Below are positions 36,370-45,860 of a DNA stretch of 64,000 nt, in pieces (within the stretch, counting starts at the first letter, position 1; each line of letters opens with the position of its first letter). Location: contig MEED01000011.1 of NCBI GenBank assembly GCA_001724855.1, positions 1-64,000 on the forward strand, in the 5' to 3' direction. The notes under the pieces are model-generated. The model worked only from the letters and a program-made list of their open reading frames with translations. It did no database searches and had not been told where the DNA came from. The DNA comes from Lautropia sp. SCN 69-89. GTDB lineage: Bacteria > Pseudomonadota > Gammaproteobacteria > Burkholderiales > Burkholderiaceae_E. The position numbers and the translations under genes are program-made.

Positions 36370-36372
36370 CTG

Positions 36373-37980
36373 CTACATCCTGAATACGCCAAAGCGCGTG
36401 TCCTCGTGTGGAGCACCCGCCGCCAGCGCCAGGCCAAGCGTCAACCAGTTGCGCGTCTCGGCAGGCTCGATTACGGCGTCGATCCATAGCCGCGAGGCCG
36501 CGTGGACCGGATTGCTGGCACGCTCGTAGGTCTCGCGAACCGGCTGCTTGAACGCTTCGATCTCTTCCGGGCTCATCGTCAGACCCCTGCGCTCCATCTG
36601 CGCTTGCCGAACGAGCGCCAGCACCGTGGCAGCCTGCTCGCCACCCATCACCGACGTGCGCGCGTTGGGCCACATCGCCATCAGACGCGGGCCGAAAGCG
36701 CGGCCGCACATCGCAAAGTTTCCTGCGCCATAGCTGCCGCCGATGATGACGCTGAACTTGGGCACGCGTGCGCATGACACAGCGGCGACCATCTTCGCCC
36801 CATGCCGCGCAATGCCCCCGGCCTCATAGGCCTCGCCGACCATGAACCCACTGATGTTGTGCAGGAACAGCAGTGGTATGCGGCGCTGCGCACAAATCTC
36901 GATGAAGTTGGCTGCTTTCTGCGCGCTCTCCGAGAACAATACGCCGTCGTTCATCACCACACCGACCGGCCAGCCATTGATTGCGCCGGTACCACAGATA
37001 GCGGTCGGTCCGTAACGCTCTCGGAACTCGACCATGCGGCTGCCATCCAGCAAGCGGGCGAGTATCTCGCGTGCCGGAAGCGGCTCGCGCGGATTGGCGC
37101 TGATGATGCCCGGGATCTCCGCTGGGTCATACAGTGGCGACTGCGGTGGCAACGGCGGCGCCGGCAACGGATGCGTCGCCGTTCGCGCAACGATTTCACG
37201 CACCAGCGCCAGCGCGTGATAGTCGTCGTGAGCGAAATGGTCGGCCACCGCGCTCGAGCGGGTATGAACGTCCGCCCCGCCAAGCCTCTGGGCATCGACC
37301 ACCTCGCCGGTTGCCGCCTGCACAAGTTGTGGCCCGCCGAGATAGATGGTGCCGGTATCGCGAACGATGACCGTCTCGTCGCTCATGGCCGGGATGTACG
37401 CACCGCCTGCAGTGCACTGGCCCATGACGGCCGAGATCTGCGGCAAACCCATCGCGGACAGTTCGGCGATATTGCGGAAGATCCGTCCGAAGTGGTGCTC
37501 ATCGGGGAACAAGTCCTCCTGCAACGGCAGGAACGCGCCGCCCGAGTCCACGAGGTAAATGCATGGCAGACCGTTCTCGCGCGCCACCTGCTGGACACGG
37601 ACGTGCTTCTTCACAGTCAGGGGATAGTAGGTCCCCCCCTTCACGGTCGCGTCGTTGGCGACGATCGCACAAGCGCGTCCCTCGACCATACCGATGCCGG
37701 TGACGATACCTGCCGAAGCGACCGCATCTTCCTTTCGCGATTCGTATCCGGCCAACTGGCCGATTTCGAGAAACGGTGTCGCAGGATCGAGCAGGTGCGA
37801 AATGCGCTCGCGCGCGGGTAGCTTGCCTCGGGATCGGTGCAGCTTCAGCGCCTCGGTTCCGCCCCCCGCAAGCGTGGCTGCGCGCGCCGCCTCGACCGCA
37901 GCGCGGTGGACCGCAAATGCCTCGAGGTTCCGCCTGAAGGCGGCGCCGTTGGCGTCGATACGGGACGTAAAGACGGTCAT
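36373..37980 (-). CDS. Acyl-CoA carboxylase beta subunit (carboxyltransferase)
   Basis: A 535-residue carboxyltransferase of the MCC/GCC beta type; the length is typical. The two crotonase-like halves are visible: DSGGAFLPLQ and CTAGGAYIPAMSDE in the N half, and HNISGFMVG, GGSYGAGNFAMCGRAF and PNARTSVMGGEQAA in the C half. It transfers CO2 from biotin of the alpha subunit to the acyl-CoA. It ends 3 bp before the alpha gene, so the two subunits are made together. Confidence 0.93.
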   Translation of the reverse strand: MTVFTSRIDANGAAFRRNLEAFAVHRAAVEAARAATLAGGGTEALKLHRSRGKLPARERISHLLDPATPFLEIGQLAGYESRKEDAVASAGIVTGIGMVEGRACAIVANDATVKGGTYYPLTVKKHVRVQQVARENGLPCIYLVDSGGAFLPLQEDLFPDEHHFGRIFRNIAELSAMGLPQISAVMGQCTAGGAYIPAMSDETVIVRDTGTIYLGGPQLVQAATGEVVDAQRLGGADVHTRSSAVADHFAHDDYHALALVREIVARTATHPLPAPPLPPQSPLYDPAEIPGIISANPREPLPAREILARLLDGSRMVEFRERYGPTAICGTGAINGWPVGVVMNDGVLFSESAQKAANFIEICAQRRIPLLFLHNISGFMVGEAYEAGGIARHGAKMVAAVSCARVPKFSVIIGGSYGAGNFAMCGRAFGPRLMAMWPNARTSVMGGEQAATVLALVRQAQMERRGLTMSPEEIEAFKQPVRETYERASNPVHAASRLWIDAVIEPAETRNWLTLGLALAAGAPHEDTRFGVFRM

Positions 37981-37993
37981 CGCCTCGATCGCC

Positions 37994-38308
37994 TCAGACA
38001 GCAGCCTTTACGGACAGGCGCAAGATTGCGTTACCGAGCGACTTACCAGTCTGGTCCAGACGCAGTGTTCGCGTCGCCCCCCCGCCGAGGCCATGGTTCA
38101 GAACCACGACCACCGCATGAATGTTGTCCATCCTGTAGATGTCCACGCGCCCCTTGAGCCAATCCCCGAACAGTTCCTGGACCGCCTGCTCGTCGACACT
38201 GTCCACGATTGACCGATAGTCACCCGGAGTGCGGGCAATGACGCCTATGGTCACCGTATCACCTTTGTCGCCAGACCGAACGTATGCGACATCGCGGAGC
38301 AGGCGCAT
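37994..38308 (-). CDS. AtuA C-terminal-domain-like small protein
   Basis: A 104-residue protein whose start (VRSGDKGDTVTIGVIAR) matches the C-terminal ferredoxin-fold-like domain of AtuA proteins. In AtuA of Pseudomonas this domain is fused to the DUF1446 domain, whereas here the two are separate neighbouring genes 2 bp apart. This may be a natural split. Its role is unknown beyond its constant link to acyl-CoA carboxylase gene sets. Confidence 0.75.
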   Translation of the reverse strand: MRLLRDVAYVRSGDKGDTVTIGVIARTPGDYRSIVDSVDEQAVQELFGDWLKGRVDIYRMDNIHAVVVVLNHGLGGGATRTLRLDQTGKSLGNAILRLSVKAAV

Positions 38309-38310
38309 GC

Positions 38311-39675
38311 TCAGACCTCCAGGATTTCGACGTTTTGCGAGATCAGCTCACGCGGCACGAGCGTTGGCCAGACTGCCACCACGGGTCTCGCCTTCATCGG
38401 TGTACCGAATGACGTGCCGCCCGGTCCCATGATCCACAGGTGGGAACACGCCCTGCGCACCTTGTCCGCTTCCTCGCGGCTGGCAGTGTGGACTGCTACT
38501 CGCAGACCCACTTCGTTCGGATCCCCGGTGAGCTCTGGCGCGGCCGGCCCATGGAGCATGTTCACGCCGACGAAATCGAACTGGATCGCATCGGCACGCA
38601 GACCCATTCGCTCGAAGCGTTCGCCGAGCGTCTCCTTTGCCTTACGAGCCCTCGCAAGCGCATCAGGCCACGGAAAGAACAGCATCCCTTCACCGATCCA
38701 GCCGTCCTGGTATCCGATCACGAGCTTCAGGGTGTCCGGCCGCCGGCGCCCCCCCATTCGATCAACCCGAACACGGTCCGGTCCGACCTCCTCGAGCCGA
38801 AGGCGCGTGAAATCCGCGATGCCGTCCGGCATGAGGTAATTCGCGGGGTCGTGGATCTCGTAGACCAGGTGCTCCTTGACCGTAAAAGGATCGACGCGCC
38901 CGCCTGTTCCTCGCAGCTTGGTGATCACCGCAGTCGCGTCGCGCCCAAACTCGACGATCGGGAAACCCACGCGCCCCATATGAGGCATTTCGGCGAATCG
39001 CGATGACATGCCGCCGGTGCAGGCTGCAGCGCACTCGACGATATGCCCGACCGTGATCGCCGCGGCAATGCTGTCCGGATCGGTGCCATAGTGCGTCCAA
39101 CCGAACTCATGCATGATCGGCCCGACGTAGAGCGCGTTGTCCGAGACGCGTCCGGCAATCACCACATGGGCATCGCACCGCAGCGCTTCGATGATTCCGG
39201 TACTGTCCGTGTACGCATTCGCGGCGACGACACGTTTGCGTATCGCCGCGAAGTCGGTTTCACCGGTCTCCATGTTCGCGAGCGGAACGCCGTCAGCGAC
39301 GAATCGATCGAGTCGGTCGAGAACGTCGTCGCCTTCGACGAGGGCCACCCTCGTTCCCGTGAGCCCGAGCTCTCGCGCCAGATCGCGAATTCGCGCAGCA
39401 CCCGCACGCGGATTCGCACCCCCGCCGTTGCAGATCAGGCGTGTGCCATGCTTGCGCGCCAGCGGAAGCAGCGCGTTCATGTGCGGCACCAAGTCCGGCA
39501 CAAAGCCTTCATCGGGAGCCTTGAGCCTCTGTCGCTGCAGCAGCGCCATCGTGAGTTCGGCGAGATAGTCCATGCACAGGTAGTCGAGATCGCCTTCCCT
39601 GAGCAGTTCCTCGGCCGGATCGAGCGCATCGCCCCAGAACCCCGAGCCGGAGCCAAGTCGAACAATGGATTTCAT
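38311..39675 (-). CDS. atuA: AtuA-family protein (DUF1446)
   Basis: A 454-residue DUF1446 protein related to AtuA of acyclic terpene utilisation. Characteristic blocks are GSGSGFWGD at the start, ICNGGGANP, and AGRVSDNALYVGP. The family has no settled biochemical role. The start at 39675 is chosen for the AGGAA just upstream; a start nine codons earlier is possible. It lacks the usual C-terminal domain, which is encoded by the next gene. It sits between a crotonase and the carboxylase, as in terpene and related acyl-CoA clusters. Confidence 0.82.
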   Translation of the reverse strand: MKSIVRLGSGSGFWGDALDPAEELLREGDLDYLCMDYLAELTMALLQRQRLKAPDEGFVPDLVPHMNALLPLARKHGTRLICNGGGANPRAGAARIRDLARELGLTGTRVALVEGDDVLDRLDRFVADGVPLANMETGETDFAAIRKRVVAANAYTDSTGIIEALRCDAHVVIAGRVSDNALYVGPIMHEFGWTHYGTDPDSIAAAITVGHIVECAAACTGGMSSRFAEMPHMGRVGFPIVEFGRDATAVITKLRGTGGRVDPFTVKEHLVYEIHDPANYLMPDGIADFTRLRLEEVGPDRVRVDRMGGRRRPDTLKLVIGYQDGWIGEGMLFFPWPDALARARKAKETLGERFERMGLRADAIQFDFVGVNMLHGPAAPELTGDPNEVGLRVAVHTASREEADKVRRACSHLWIMGPGGTSFGTPMKARPVVAVWPTLVPRELISQNVEILEV

Positions 39676-39713
39676 CTGCGATTCCTGCGTCACCCGTGAC
39701 ATCCCCCAAAGGC

Positions 39714-40493
39714 TCAGTTCTTGCCCCGTGGCGCCAGGAAGGCCGCCAGCCGCTGCTTGTGTCCTTCCGAACGGAACGCGAAACTCTGCAAGTAGGCCTC
39801 GTATTCGAGGCTCGCCGCGAGACCAGCCTCCGGAGATCGGCGCAGCGCCATCTTCGTGATTGTGGTCGCCCGCCGCGATTGGGCTGCGATCGAGCGTGCA
39901 ATGCTCATCGCCTCTTCGCGAAGCCGGTCAGCAGGCACCGCCGCAACGAACAGACCGAGTTCGACACCTCGACGGGCATCGATCTGCGCGCCGGTGAACA
40001 TCAGGTGATTCGCCCGTGCGGCACCGACGTGGCGCTGCAGCAAGTACGGAGCCCCCATGTCGGCGCCCGACAAACCGATTCGACCGAACGCGAAGTGATA
40101 AGCGCCATGCTCGGAGGCCAGCGCGAAATCGCAGGCCATCGCAAGGCAGGCACCCCCTCCGATCGCCGGACCATTAACCGCCGCGATAATTGGTCGCTCG
40201 AAGTAGTAGAGCCGCGAGATGAGCGTGTTGTACCCGCGAATCAACTCGAACTCCCACTCCGGGTCCGACTGCTCCACGTTCATGATCTCTTTCAGGTCGC
40301 CACCACCACCGAAGACTGGCCCGGCACCGGTGAGTATCGCAACCGACACGTCCGGGTCGCGCTCGACCCGGTCGAGCGCCGAGAGCAAACTCGCCGTGAA
40401 GGTCACGCCTTGCGCGTTGCGCTTCTCTGGGCGATTCAAGACGATCCAGGCGACCTGACCGTCCCTTTCGACTGCGACTTCGTCGTTTGCCAT
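39714..40493 (-). CDS. Enoyl-CoA hydratase/isomerase family protein
   Basis: A 259-residue crotonase-fold enzyme. FGGGGDLKEI and NGPAIGGGACLAMACDF form the oxyanion hole. The usual Glu positions read A (GGACL) and G (FAFGRIGLSG), so it may not be a classic hydratase. The ATG at 40493 has AGGA at good spacing; the ATG three codons earlier is too close to it. It follows the acyl-CoA dehydrogenase by 12 bp and precedes AtuA, so it probably acts after the dehydrogenation step. Confidence 0.88.
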   Translation of the reverse strand: MANDEVAVERDGQVAWIVLNRPEKRNAQGVTFTASLLSALDRVERDPDVSVAILTGAGPVFGGGGDLKEIMNVEQSDPEWEFELIRGYNTLISRLYYFERPIIAAVNGPAIGGGACLAMACDFALASEHGAYHFAFGRIGLSGADMGAPYLLQRHVGAARANHLMFTGAQIDARRGVELGLFVAAVPADRLREEAMSIARSIAAQSRRATTITKMALRRSPEAGLAASLEYEAYLQSFAFRSEGHKQRLAAFLAPRGKN

Positions 40494-40505
40494 GGTGAAC
40501 ATTTC

Positions 40506-41693
40506 CTAGAAGTCGTAGCGACCGAGAAGTTCACGAGCGATGATCATGCGTTGAATCTGGCTCGTGCCCTCCCCGATCTGGTACATCTTCGCATCGCGGT
40601 AGAAGCGCTCGACCGGGAAATCGCGCATATAGCCGTATCCGCCATGGATCTCGATCGCAGCGCTGCAGGCTCTGAGAGAAGCCTCGGCAGCGAAGTACTT
40701 CGCCATTGCTCCTTCTTTCTTGATCGACAGTCCGGTCTCGTACATACGGGCAGCGTTCAGGGTCAAGAGGCGCGCGGCCTCGATGTCGGTCGCCATCTCG
40801 GCGATCGGCCACTGAATCCCCTGGAACGCTGCGATCGGGCGTCCGAACTGATTGCGCACCTTCGCGTATTCGACCGCGGCGTCCATGGCCGCCTGGGCCA
40901 GCCCGACCGAGAGCGCCGCGACGTTGATCCGGCCACGGTCCAGCGTCTGCGCGAACTGCCTGAACCCCTTTCCCTCGTCGCCAACGAGGTTCTCACGGGG
41001 AACCTCCACATCTTCAAAAAAAAGCTGCGCGGTCGGCGATCCATTCATGCCCATCTTCCGATCGTCCTTGCCGATCGAGAAGCCCTTCATGCCACGCTCG
41101 AGAATGAACGCCGACACGCCCTGCGATCCGGAGCCTTCGGCAGTCCTTGCAGTCACCACGAAGATATCGGCGACGGTGCTATTGGTGATGAATGCCTTCG
41201 CACCGTTCAGAACATATCGATCGCCGCGGCGAACAGCCTTGGTCCGGCACGCAGCGGCATTCGAGCCGCCCGACGGCTCTGTCAACCCGAAGGCACCGAT
41301 CTTTCGGCCCGACGTGAGCTCGACCAGATACTTGTGTCGCTGCTCCGCGGTGCCGTGGCCGGCAATGACGGATGAAGCGAGACTGATGTGGGCATTGAGC
41401 GAACTGCCGACGGCGCCCGAGGCGCGTGAGACTTCCTCGAGCAGCAGACACACCATGACCGCATCGCAAGCAGCCCCGCCCCACTCCTCCGGATACGGCG
41501 CGCCCATGAAGCCGACCGCGGCCATCTCCTTGAACAGATCGATCGGAAACTCGGAGGTGGCATCGATATCGGCCGCGCGCGGCTCGATGCGCTCCCGGCA
41601 AAACCGCCTGACGCTGTCGAGGAACGCGAGCTGATCGTCGTTCAGCTGGTACTTGTTGGCGGAATTCGATCCGGCGACGGGTGCTTCGCTCAT
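40506..41693 (-). CDS. Acyl-CoA dehydrogenase
   Basis: A 395-residue acyl-CoA dehydrogenase. The catalytic Glu is in the expected GEGTSQIQ, and the FAD segment [11 protein letters not shown] is normal. The beta-domain signature reads [13 protein letters not shown] rather than the common TEPxAGSDxxA, a small but noticeable change near the flavin. It overlaps the CoA ligase gene in ATGA, so the ligase product is its likely substrate. Confidence 0.92.
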   Translation of the reverse strand: MSEAPVAGSNSANKYQLNDDQLAFLDSVRRFCRERIEPRAADIDATSEFPIDLFKEMAAVGFMGAPYPEEWGGAACDAVMVCLLLEEVSRASGAVGSSLNAHISLASSVIAGHGTAEQRHKYLVELTSGRKIGAFGLTEPSGGSNAAACRTKAVRRGDRYVLNGAKAFITNSTVADIFVVTARTAEGSGSQGVSAFILERGMKGFSIGKDDRKMGMNGSPTAQLFFEDVEVPRENLVGDEGKGFRQFAQTLDRGRINVAALSVGLAQAAMDAAVEYAKVRNQFGRPIAAFQGIQWPIAEMATDIEAARLLTLNAARMYETGLSIKKEGAMAKYFAAEASLRACSAAIEIHGGYGYMRDFPVERFYRDAKMYQIGEGTSQIQRMIIARELLGRYDF

Positions 41694-43243
41694 TTTTTCT
41701 TCCCGCTCATGTGTTCACTCGCGAGCAGCTCGCGCAGCGCGACGCGCCTGATCTTGCCGGACCCGGTTAGCGGCATGGCGTCGACGAAGGTCACGCGCTT
41801 CGGGCGCTTGAAACTCGCCAGCGCCCGGGTGCAATGCCGCAGCACCTCCTCTTCGTTCAACCGGACATCCGGGCTGGCGACCACGAACGCGTGAATCAAC
41901 TCGCCGCTGATCTCGTGCGGAACACCGACAACAGCGACCGACTGCACTCCGGGCAGCTCGGCGATGACGTTCTCGACCTCTTTCGGATAGACATTGAAGC
42001 CATTGCTGATGATCATGTCCTTCGTGCGGTCGAGAATATGGATGTGTCCGCGCTCGTCGAGTTTTCCGACATCGCCGGAGCGCAGCCAACCGTCGCGCAG
42101 CGCCGCAGCGGTCGCCTCCGGCTGATTCCAGTACCCGATCATCAAGGTCGGCGAGCGGAACTGAAGCTCGCCCGCTTCCCCTGTCGATGCCGGAGTACCG
42201 TCCAATGCAATCACCCGCACCTCGATTCCGGGAAGCGGTGCCCCGCACGAGCCGATGGCATTGTCCCCACCGGGAGGCTGCACGCTCGCAACGGGTGAGA
42301 TCTCGGTGAGCCCGTAGCTCTCGACGACCTCGAGGCCGTAGTCGTCGTGCAGCAACTGCTTGAGCCGCGGCGCCACCGGCCCGCCCCCGACGTCTATCAG
42401 TCGAAGGCTCGAAATGTCGCGGCCCGCAATGTTCGCCGGATCGAACATCCGCGCAAACATGGTTGGAACTCCCGCAATGAACGTGACGCGCAGGCGTTCA
42501 ACGCAATCAACGGCCACGCGCTCATCGAACTGCTCCATGATCACGGTCGATGCGCGCACCAGCCCGGCCTGGAGAAAATCGAACGCGTGTCCGAAACTGC
42601 TGAACATCGGCAAGATCGCGAGGTAGCGATCGGTGCTGCCGGTACCGAGTACGCCCGAGGTCATTCGGGCATTGAGCACCAACGCCGAGTGCCGCAGCAG
42701 GATTCCCTTTGGCGCACCGGTGGTGCCCGAACTGTAGATCATCATGGCCGGATCGTCCGGGGACGTGCCGTCGCGCCGCTCGATCGGTTTCGACCGGGCG
42801 ATCCATGCGTCGTAGGCTTCCCAGCCAAGAGGTACCCTTTCCTGTCGCGTGACGATTCTCAACCCCATCCCGGCGACTTGCGGGCAGGACACAACACGCT
42901 CGAGCAGTCGCGCCTCGACCATGATCGCCGAGGCACCGCAGTCGGCGAGGATTCGATCGACCTCCCGTTCGGTGCTCATGGCGTTGATAGCGACGCCGAT
43001 CACACCGGCCAGGCCACAAGCTATATAGAACTCGACGATCTCGCGCGAATTGCGCATCAGACCGGCGACGCGGTCGTCCTTGCGCACCCCTGCCGAGACC
43101 AGTGCCCCGGCGAGCCGGGCAGCCCGTTCGTAGGTCTGCGCATAGGTGATCTCGGTGCCGTCCGCCAGAAGCAACTGGACAGCGTCGCCCGCTTCGCGCG
43201 CGGCACTGCGAAAGACGTCGTCCACCCGCATCGGGACGTTCAT
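41690..43243 (-). CDS. AMP-dependent acyl-CoA synthetase/ligase
   Basis: A 517-residue ANL-superfamily ligase that activates a carboxylic acid to its CoA thioester using ATP. The P-loop [11 protein letters not shown] lies at residues 170-180, with [19 protein letters not shown] and the catalytic Lys in TGSGKIRR near the C-terminus. The ATG at 43243 has GGAGAGA upstream; the longer frame adds 82 residues of low-quality sequence. It is the entry enzyme of the pathway, coupled by ATGA overlap to the acyl-CoA dehydrogenase. Confidence 0.92.
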   Translation of the reverse strand: MNVPMRVDDVFRSAAREAGDAVQLLLADGTEITYAQTYERAARLAGALVSAGVRKDDRVAGLMRNSREIVEFYIACGLAGVIGVAINAMSTEREVDRILADCGASAIMVEARLLERVVSCPQVAGMGLRIVTRQERVPLGWEAYDAWIARSKPIERRDGTSPDDPAMMIYSSGTTGAPKGILLRHSALVLNARMTSGVLGTGSTDRYLAILPMFSSFGHAFDFLQAGLVRASTVIMEQFDERVAVDCVERLRVTFIAGVPTMFARMFDPANIAGRDISSLRLIDVGGGPVAPRLKQLLHDDYGLEVVESYGLTEISPVASVQPPGGDNAIGSCGAPLPGIEVRVIALDGTPASTGEAGELQFRSPTLMIGYWNQPEATAAALRDGWLRSGDVGKLDERGHIHILDRTKDMIISNGFNVYPKEVENVIAELPGVQSVAVVGVPHEISGELIHAFVVASPDVRLNEEEVLRHCTRALASFKRPKRVTFVDAMPLTGSGKIRRVALRELLASEHMSGKKK

Positions 43244-43259
43244 GATCTCTCCAACCCCG

Positions 43260-44003
43260 TCAAATCGACATCCTCTGGCCGCCGTCGACGACGATTGTCT
43301 CGCCCGTAATAAAGGCGGCCCTCTCGGAAACCAGAAACGCCACCAGTTCACCGATCTCCCTGGGCTGACCGACCCGCCGAAGCGGAATGCGCGACACGAT
43401 CCGCCTCGACAGATCAGGATCGTCGAGTACATCCCGGGAGATCTCGCTGAGGATATAGCCGGGCGCAACGCATACGACGCGGATGCCATCGCGCGCCCAC
43501 TCGGCTGCGAGCGCCCTGGTCAGGCCTTCGACCGCAGCCTTGGACGCACAGTAGGCCGCCGCGCCGGGCACGCCCATGGCGCCGAACATCGAGCCGATGT
43601 TGATGACCACGCCACCGCCGCGCGCCCGCATTGATGGATGCGCCGCGCGGGCAAGCGCGTACTGCGCGACCAGGTTGACCTCGATCGCCTGGCGAAACCG
43701 CTGTACGCTCAATTCGGCGGTGCGTGCCTCCGGCATGATGCCGGCGTTGTTGACCACCACGTCGACTCCACCGTGTGCCCTGGACGCTTCGGCAACGAAG
43801 TCGTTCAGCGCTTCTTCATCGCTTACGTCGCCGACGTGGACTGAGACGGACGCCCCTAAATCGCGCACCAATGCCGCTGTCTTTTCGAGTGCCGCCGCAT
43901 CGCGGGCGAGGCATGCGATCGCATAGCCCTCGCCCGCAAGCGAAAGCGCGATCGCTCGCCCGATGTTGCGGCTTGCGCCCGTGATCAGCGCAACCCGACT
44001 CAT
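43260..44003 (-). CDS. Short-chain dehydrogenase/reductase
   Basis: A 247-residue classical SDR. The cofactor motif TGASRNIG is near the N-terminus, NNAG at about 88, catalytic Ser in NIGSM and the YCASK active-site motif are all present. It oxidises or reduces a hydroxyl/keto group, perhaps a 3-hydroxyacyl-CoA. It overlaps the second SDR by 4 bp and lies 16 bp before the CoA ligase. Confidence 0.9.
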   Translation of the reverse strand: MSRVALITGASRNIGRAIALSLAGEGYAIACLARDAAALEKTAALVRDLGASVSVHVGDVSDEEALNDFVAEASRAHGGVDVVVNNAGIMPEARTAELSVQRFRQAIEVNLVAQYALARAAHPSMRARGGGVVINIGSMFGAMGVPGAAAYCASKAAVEGLTRALAAEWARDGIRVVCVAPGYILSEISRDVLDDPDLSRRIVSRIPLRRVGQPREIGELVAFLVSERAAFITGETIVVDGGQRMSI

Positions 44004-44815
44004 GTCTGGCCATCCTCGAGGTCGGGCAGGACGAAGGCACCCTTATTGAGCCATTCGCCTCCGTCGATCGTGAACACCTCACCGTTGACGTAGTTCGCAG
44101 CAGATGAACAGAGGTAGACGCCGGCCTCTACCGTTTCTTCGACCGTCCCGAACCGTCCGGCCGGGATGCGGTCGATAATGCGCTGCTGGCCCTCCGGTGT
44201 CGGCCACAGCACCGCGTGTGACTGCTCTGTGTCGACAAAGCCTGGGCACAGACAGTTGACCTGCACGTTCCTCCCACCCCATTCAACCGCCAACGTCTTC
44301 GACATCGCAATGAGGCCCGCTTTGGCGGCGGCTGAATGGACGGTGCCGGGTCCACCGACCCACGCGTAGCTCGCGGTAACGCTCAGAATCTTGCCGCCTC
44401 CCTGCACGAGCATGCGCCGTCCGGCAGCCATGGTGCAGTATGCCGACCCATTCAGCACGATGTTGACGACCGAGTTCCAGCCGTTGGGCGTGATCTTCTC
44501 GGCCCGACAGATGAAGTTCCCGGCAGCGTTGTTGACGAGCACATCGAACCGACCGGTCGTCTTGGCCACGCTATCGACGGTTGCTTCGACCGCCTGGGGG
44601 TCGCGGATGTCCAGGGGACAGACCAGCGCCTTGCCGCCGCGTTCCCGAATCGTCTCGGCGGTCGCTTCCAGTCGATCGACCTGTCGCGCCGCGAGCGCCA
44701 CGGTGGCCCCGAGCTCGGCAAATCGCAATGCGAACGCGCGCCCGAGCCCGGTGCCCGCACCGGTGATGAATACGGTCTTGCTGCCGAACGAGTCGAACCC
44801 CTTCATCGTCGTCAC
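44000..44815 (-). CDS. SDR-family 2,4-dienoyl-CoA reductase-like protein
   Basis: A 271-residue SDR. TGAGTGLG and NNAAGNF are present, and the usual YxxxK motif is replaced by VHSAAAKAG. NNAAGNF together with a His-Ser-x-x-x-Lys active site is the pattern of the SDR 2,4-dienoyl-CoA reductases, which remove conjugated double bonds before beta-oxidation. It is the first gene of the CoA-ligase operon. A 144-bp gap with a dyad separates it from the IclR gene upstream. Confidence 0.85.
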   Translation of the reverse strand: MTTMKGFDSFGSKTVFITGAGTGLGRAFALRFAELGATVALAARQVDRLEATAETIRERGGKALVCPLDIRDPQAVEATVDSVAKTTGRFDVLVNNAAGNFICRAEKITPNGWNSVVNIVLNGSAYCTMAAGRRMLVQGGGKILSVTASYAWVGGPGTVHSAAAKAGLIAMSKTLAVEWGGRNVQVNCLCPGFVDTEQSHAVLWPTPEGQQRIIDRIPAGRFGTVEETVEAGVYLCSSAANYVNGEVFTIDGGEWLNKGAFVLPDLEDGQT

Positions 44816-44874
44816 CCTTTGACTGATGGATGCGCCGAGTATGTGCGACCGCAGAACGCCCCGTCAAGTGATTA

Positions 44875-44892
44875 TGGAATTGCGTTCCGCAC
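44875..44892 (-). promoter_or_regulatory. Candidate IclR-type operator upstream of the SDR/ligase operon
   Basis: On the minus strand this reads GTGCGGAAC then GCAATTCCA, containing the dyad GGAA-N5-TTCC. The same 9-mer GTGCGGAAC occurs at 47532 and 53190, in the other two long intergenic regions of the pathway. It lies about 60 bp upstream of the 44815 start. Confidence 0.4.
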
Positions 44893-44959
44893 AATGGACA
44901 TTATGTGAGGTCTACTCGACGACCGCCAAGAGCGTCCGACCCTTGTCCGTCAATGTCGA

Positions 44960-45847
44960 TCAGTCACGCACAATCGGATATGCATCGGCAGCACTGGCCC
45001 CATGGGCACCGGTCTGCGCGCAGACCGCGTCTCTCACTGCGATCAGACGCCTGCCGATCTCGTCCATCGTACGACGTGGCAGGTGACGCGCTGGCGCTCC
45101 ACATGAGAGCACCAGGGGCGGTCCCTCGACGCACGTGAGCGGCACAGCCACACCGTTGATATCGAGCCGCCAGCTCGCGACCGACCAGGTATATCCGCGC
45201 TCCCCGAACTGGCGCACCCCTTCGTCAATCTTGGCCGAGATGTCGACCCAATGCTTTACGTGACGGAGCCGCAGATGTTCCATCAGGAGGCGTCGCTCGG
45301 ACTCCGGAAGGACCGCCAACAGCGCATGCCCAGTCGCGGTGCCGGCCAGCGGAATACGGGATCCAACGTCAAGGCGCAGCGTCATGAGCGTCTTCTTGCT
45401 GTGACAGACCTCCATGTGGATGACATCGAGTCGGTCGCGCCCCCCGAGCGCGGCGTGAACGCCGAACTCGTCAGCAAGTTGTTCAAGGTGCGGCCGCACG
45501 AGATCGCCGATGCTGTAGCTATCACGCGCGGCAAAGCCGAGGGCGAGTACTGCGATGCCCAGCCGATACTGACGCCTGCGCGGCGAGTAGTGCAGGTAAC
45601 CCATCGCCGCAAGGCCCTGCAGTAGGCGCGATGCGGTTGGCTTCGGCAGGCGCACGGCGTTCGCGACTTCAGTACTGCTTTGCCATACCGATCGATCGGC
45701 GAAGCTCTCGAGCACCATCAGACCCCTACCGAGCGCGGTCACGAAGTTCCGGTCGGCCGATACCGCGCCGCGCGTGCGCCGCCGCGCCAAGCGCTCACGC
45801 ACCGGGGCGAGCGTCGCACCCTCCAGTTCCATGTCATCCGTCCCCAC
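44960..45847 (-). CDS. IclR-family transcriptional regulator
   Basis: A 295-residue IclR regulator. The winged HTH is at about 50-85 (SSTEVANAVRLPKPTASRLL), and the effector domain carries VGSRIPLAGTATGHALLA and the Cys-containing VLSCGAPA block. The GTG at 45847 has GAGGAG upstream. It lies 13 bp after a second IclR gene. The pair probably respond to different pathway compounds or form mixed control of the divergent operons. Confidence 0.9.
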   Translation of the reverse strand: MGTDDMELEGATLAPVRERLARRRTRGAVSADRNFVTALGRGLMVLESFADRSVWQSSTEVANAVRLPKPTASRLLQGLAAMGYLHYSPRRRQYRLGIAVLALGFAARDSYSIGDLVRPHLEQLADEFGVHAALGGRDRLDVIHMEVCHSKKTLMTLRLDVGSRIPLAGTATGHALLAVLPESERRLLMEHLRLRHVKHWVDISAKIDEGVRQFGERGYTWSVASWRLDINGVAVPLTCVEGPPLVLSCGAPARHLPRRTMDEIGRRLIAVRDAVCAQTGAHGASAADAYPIVRD

Positions 45848-45860
45848 GGCAGAGATCTCC

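Noticed and set aside
39696-41375. Plus-strand 559-codon frame
   Set aside because: Antisense to a crotonase and an acyl-CoA dehydrogenase with intact motifs.
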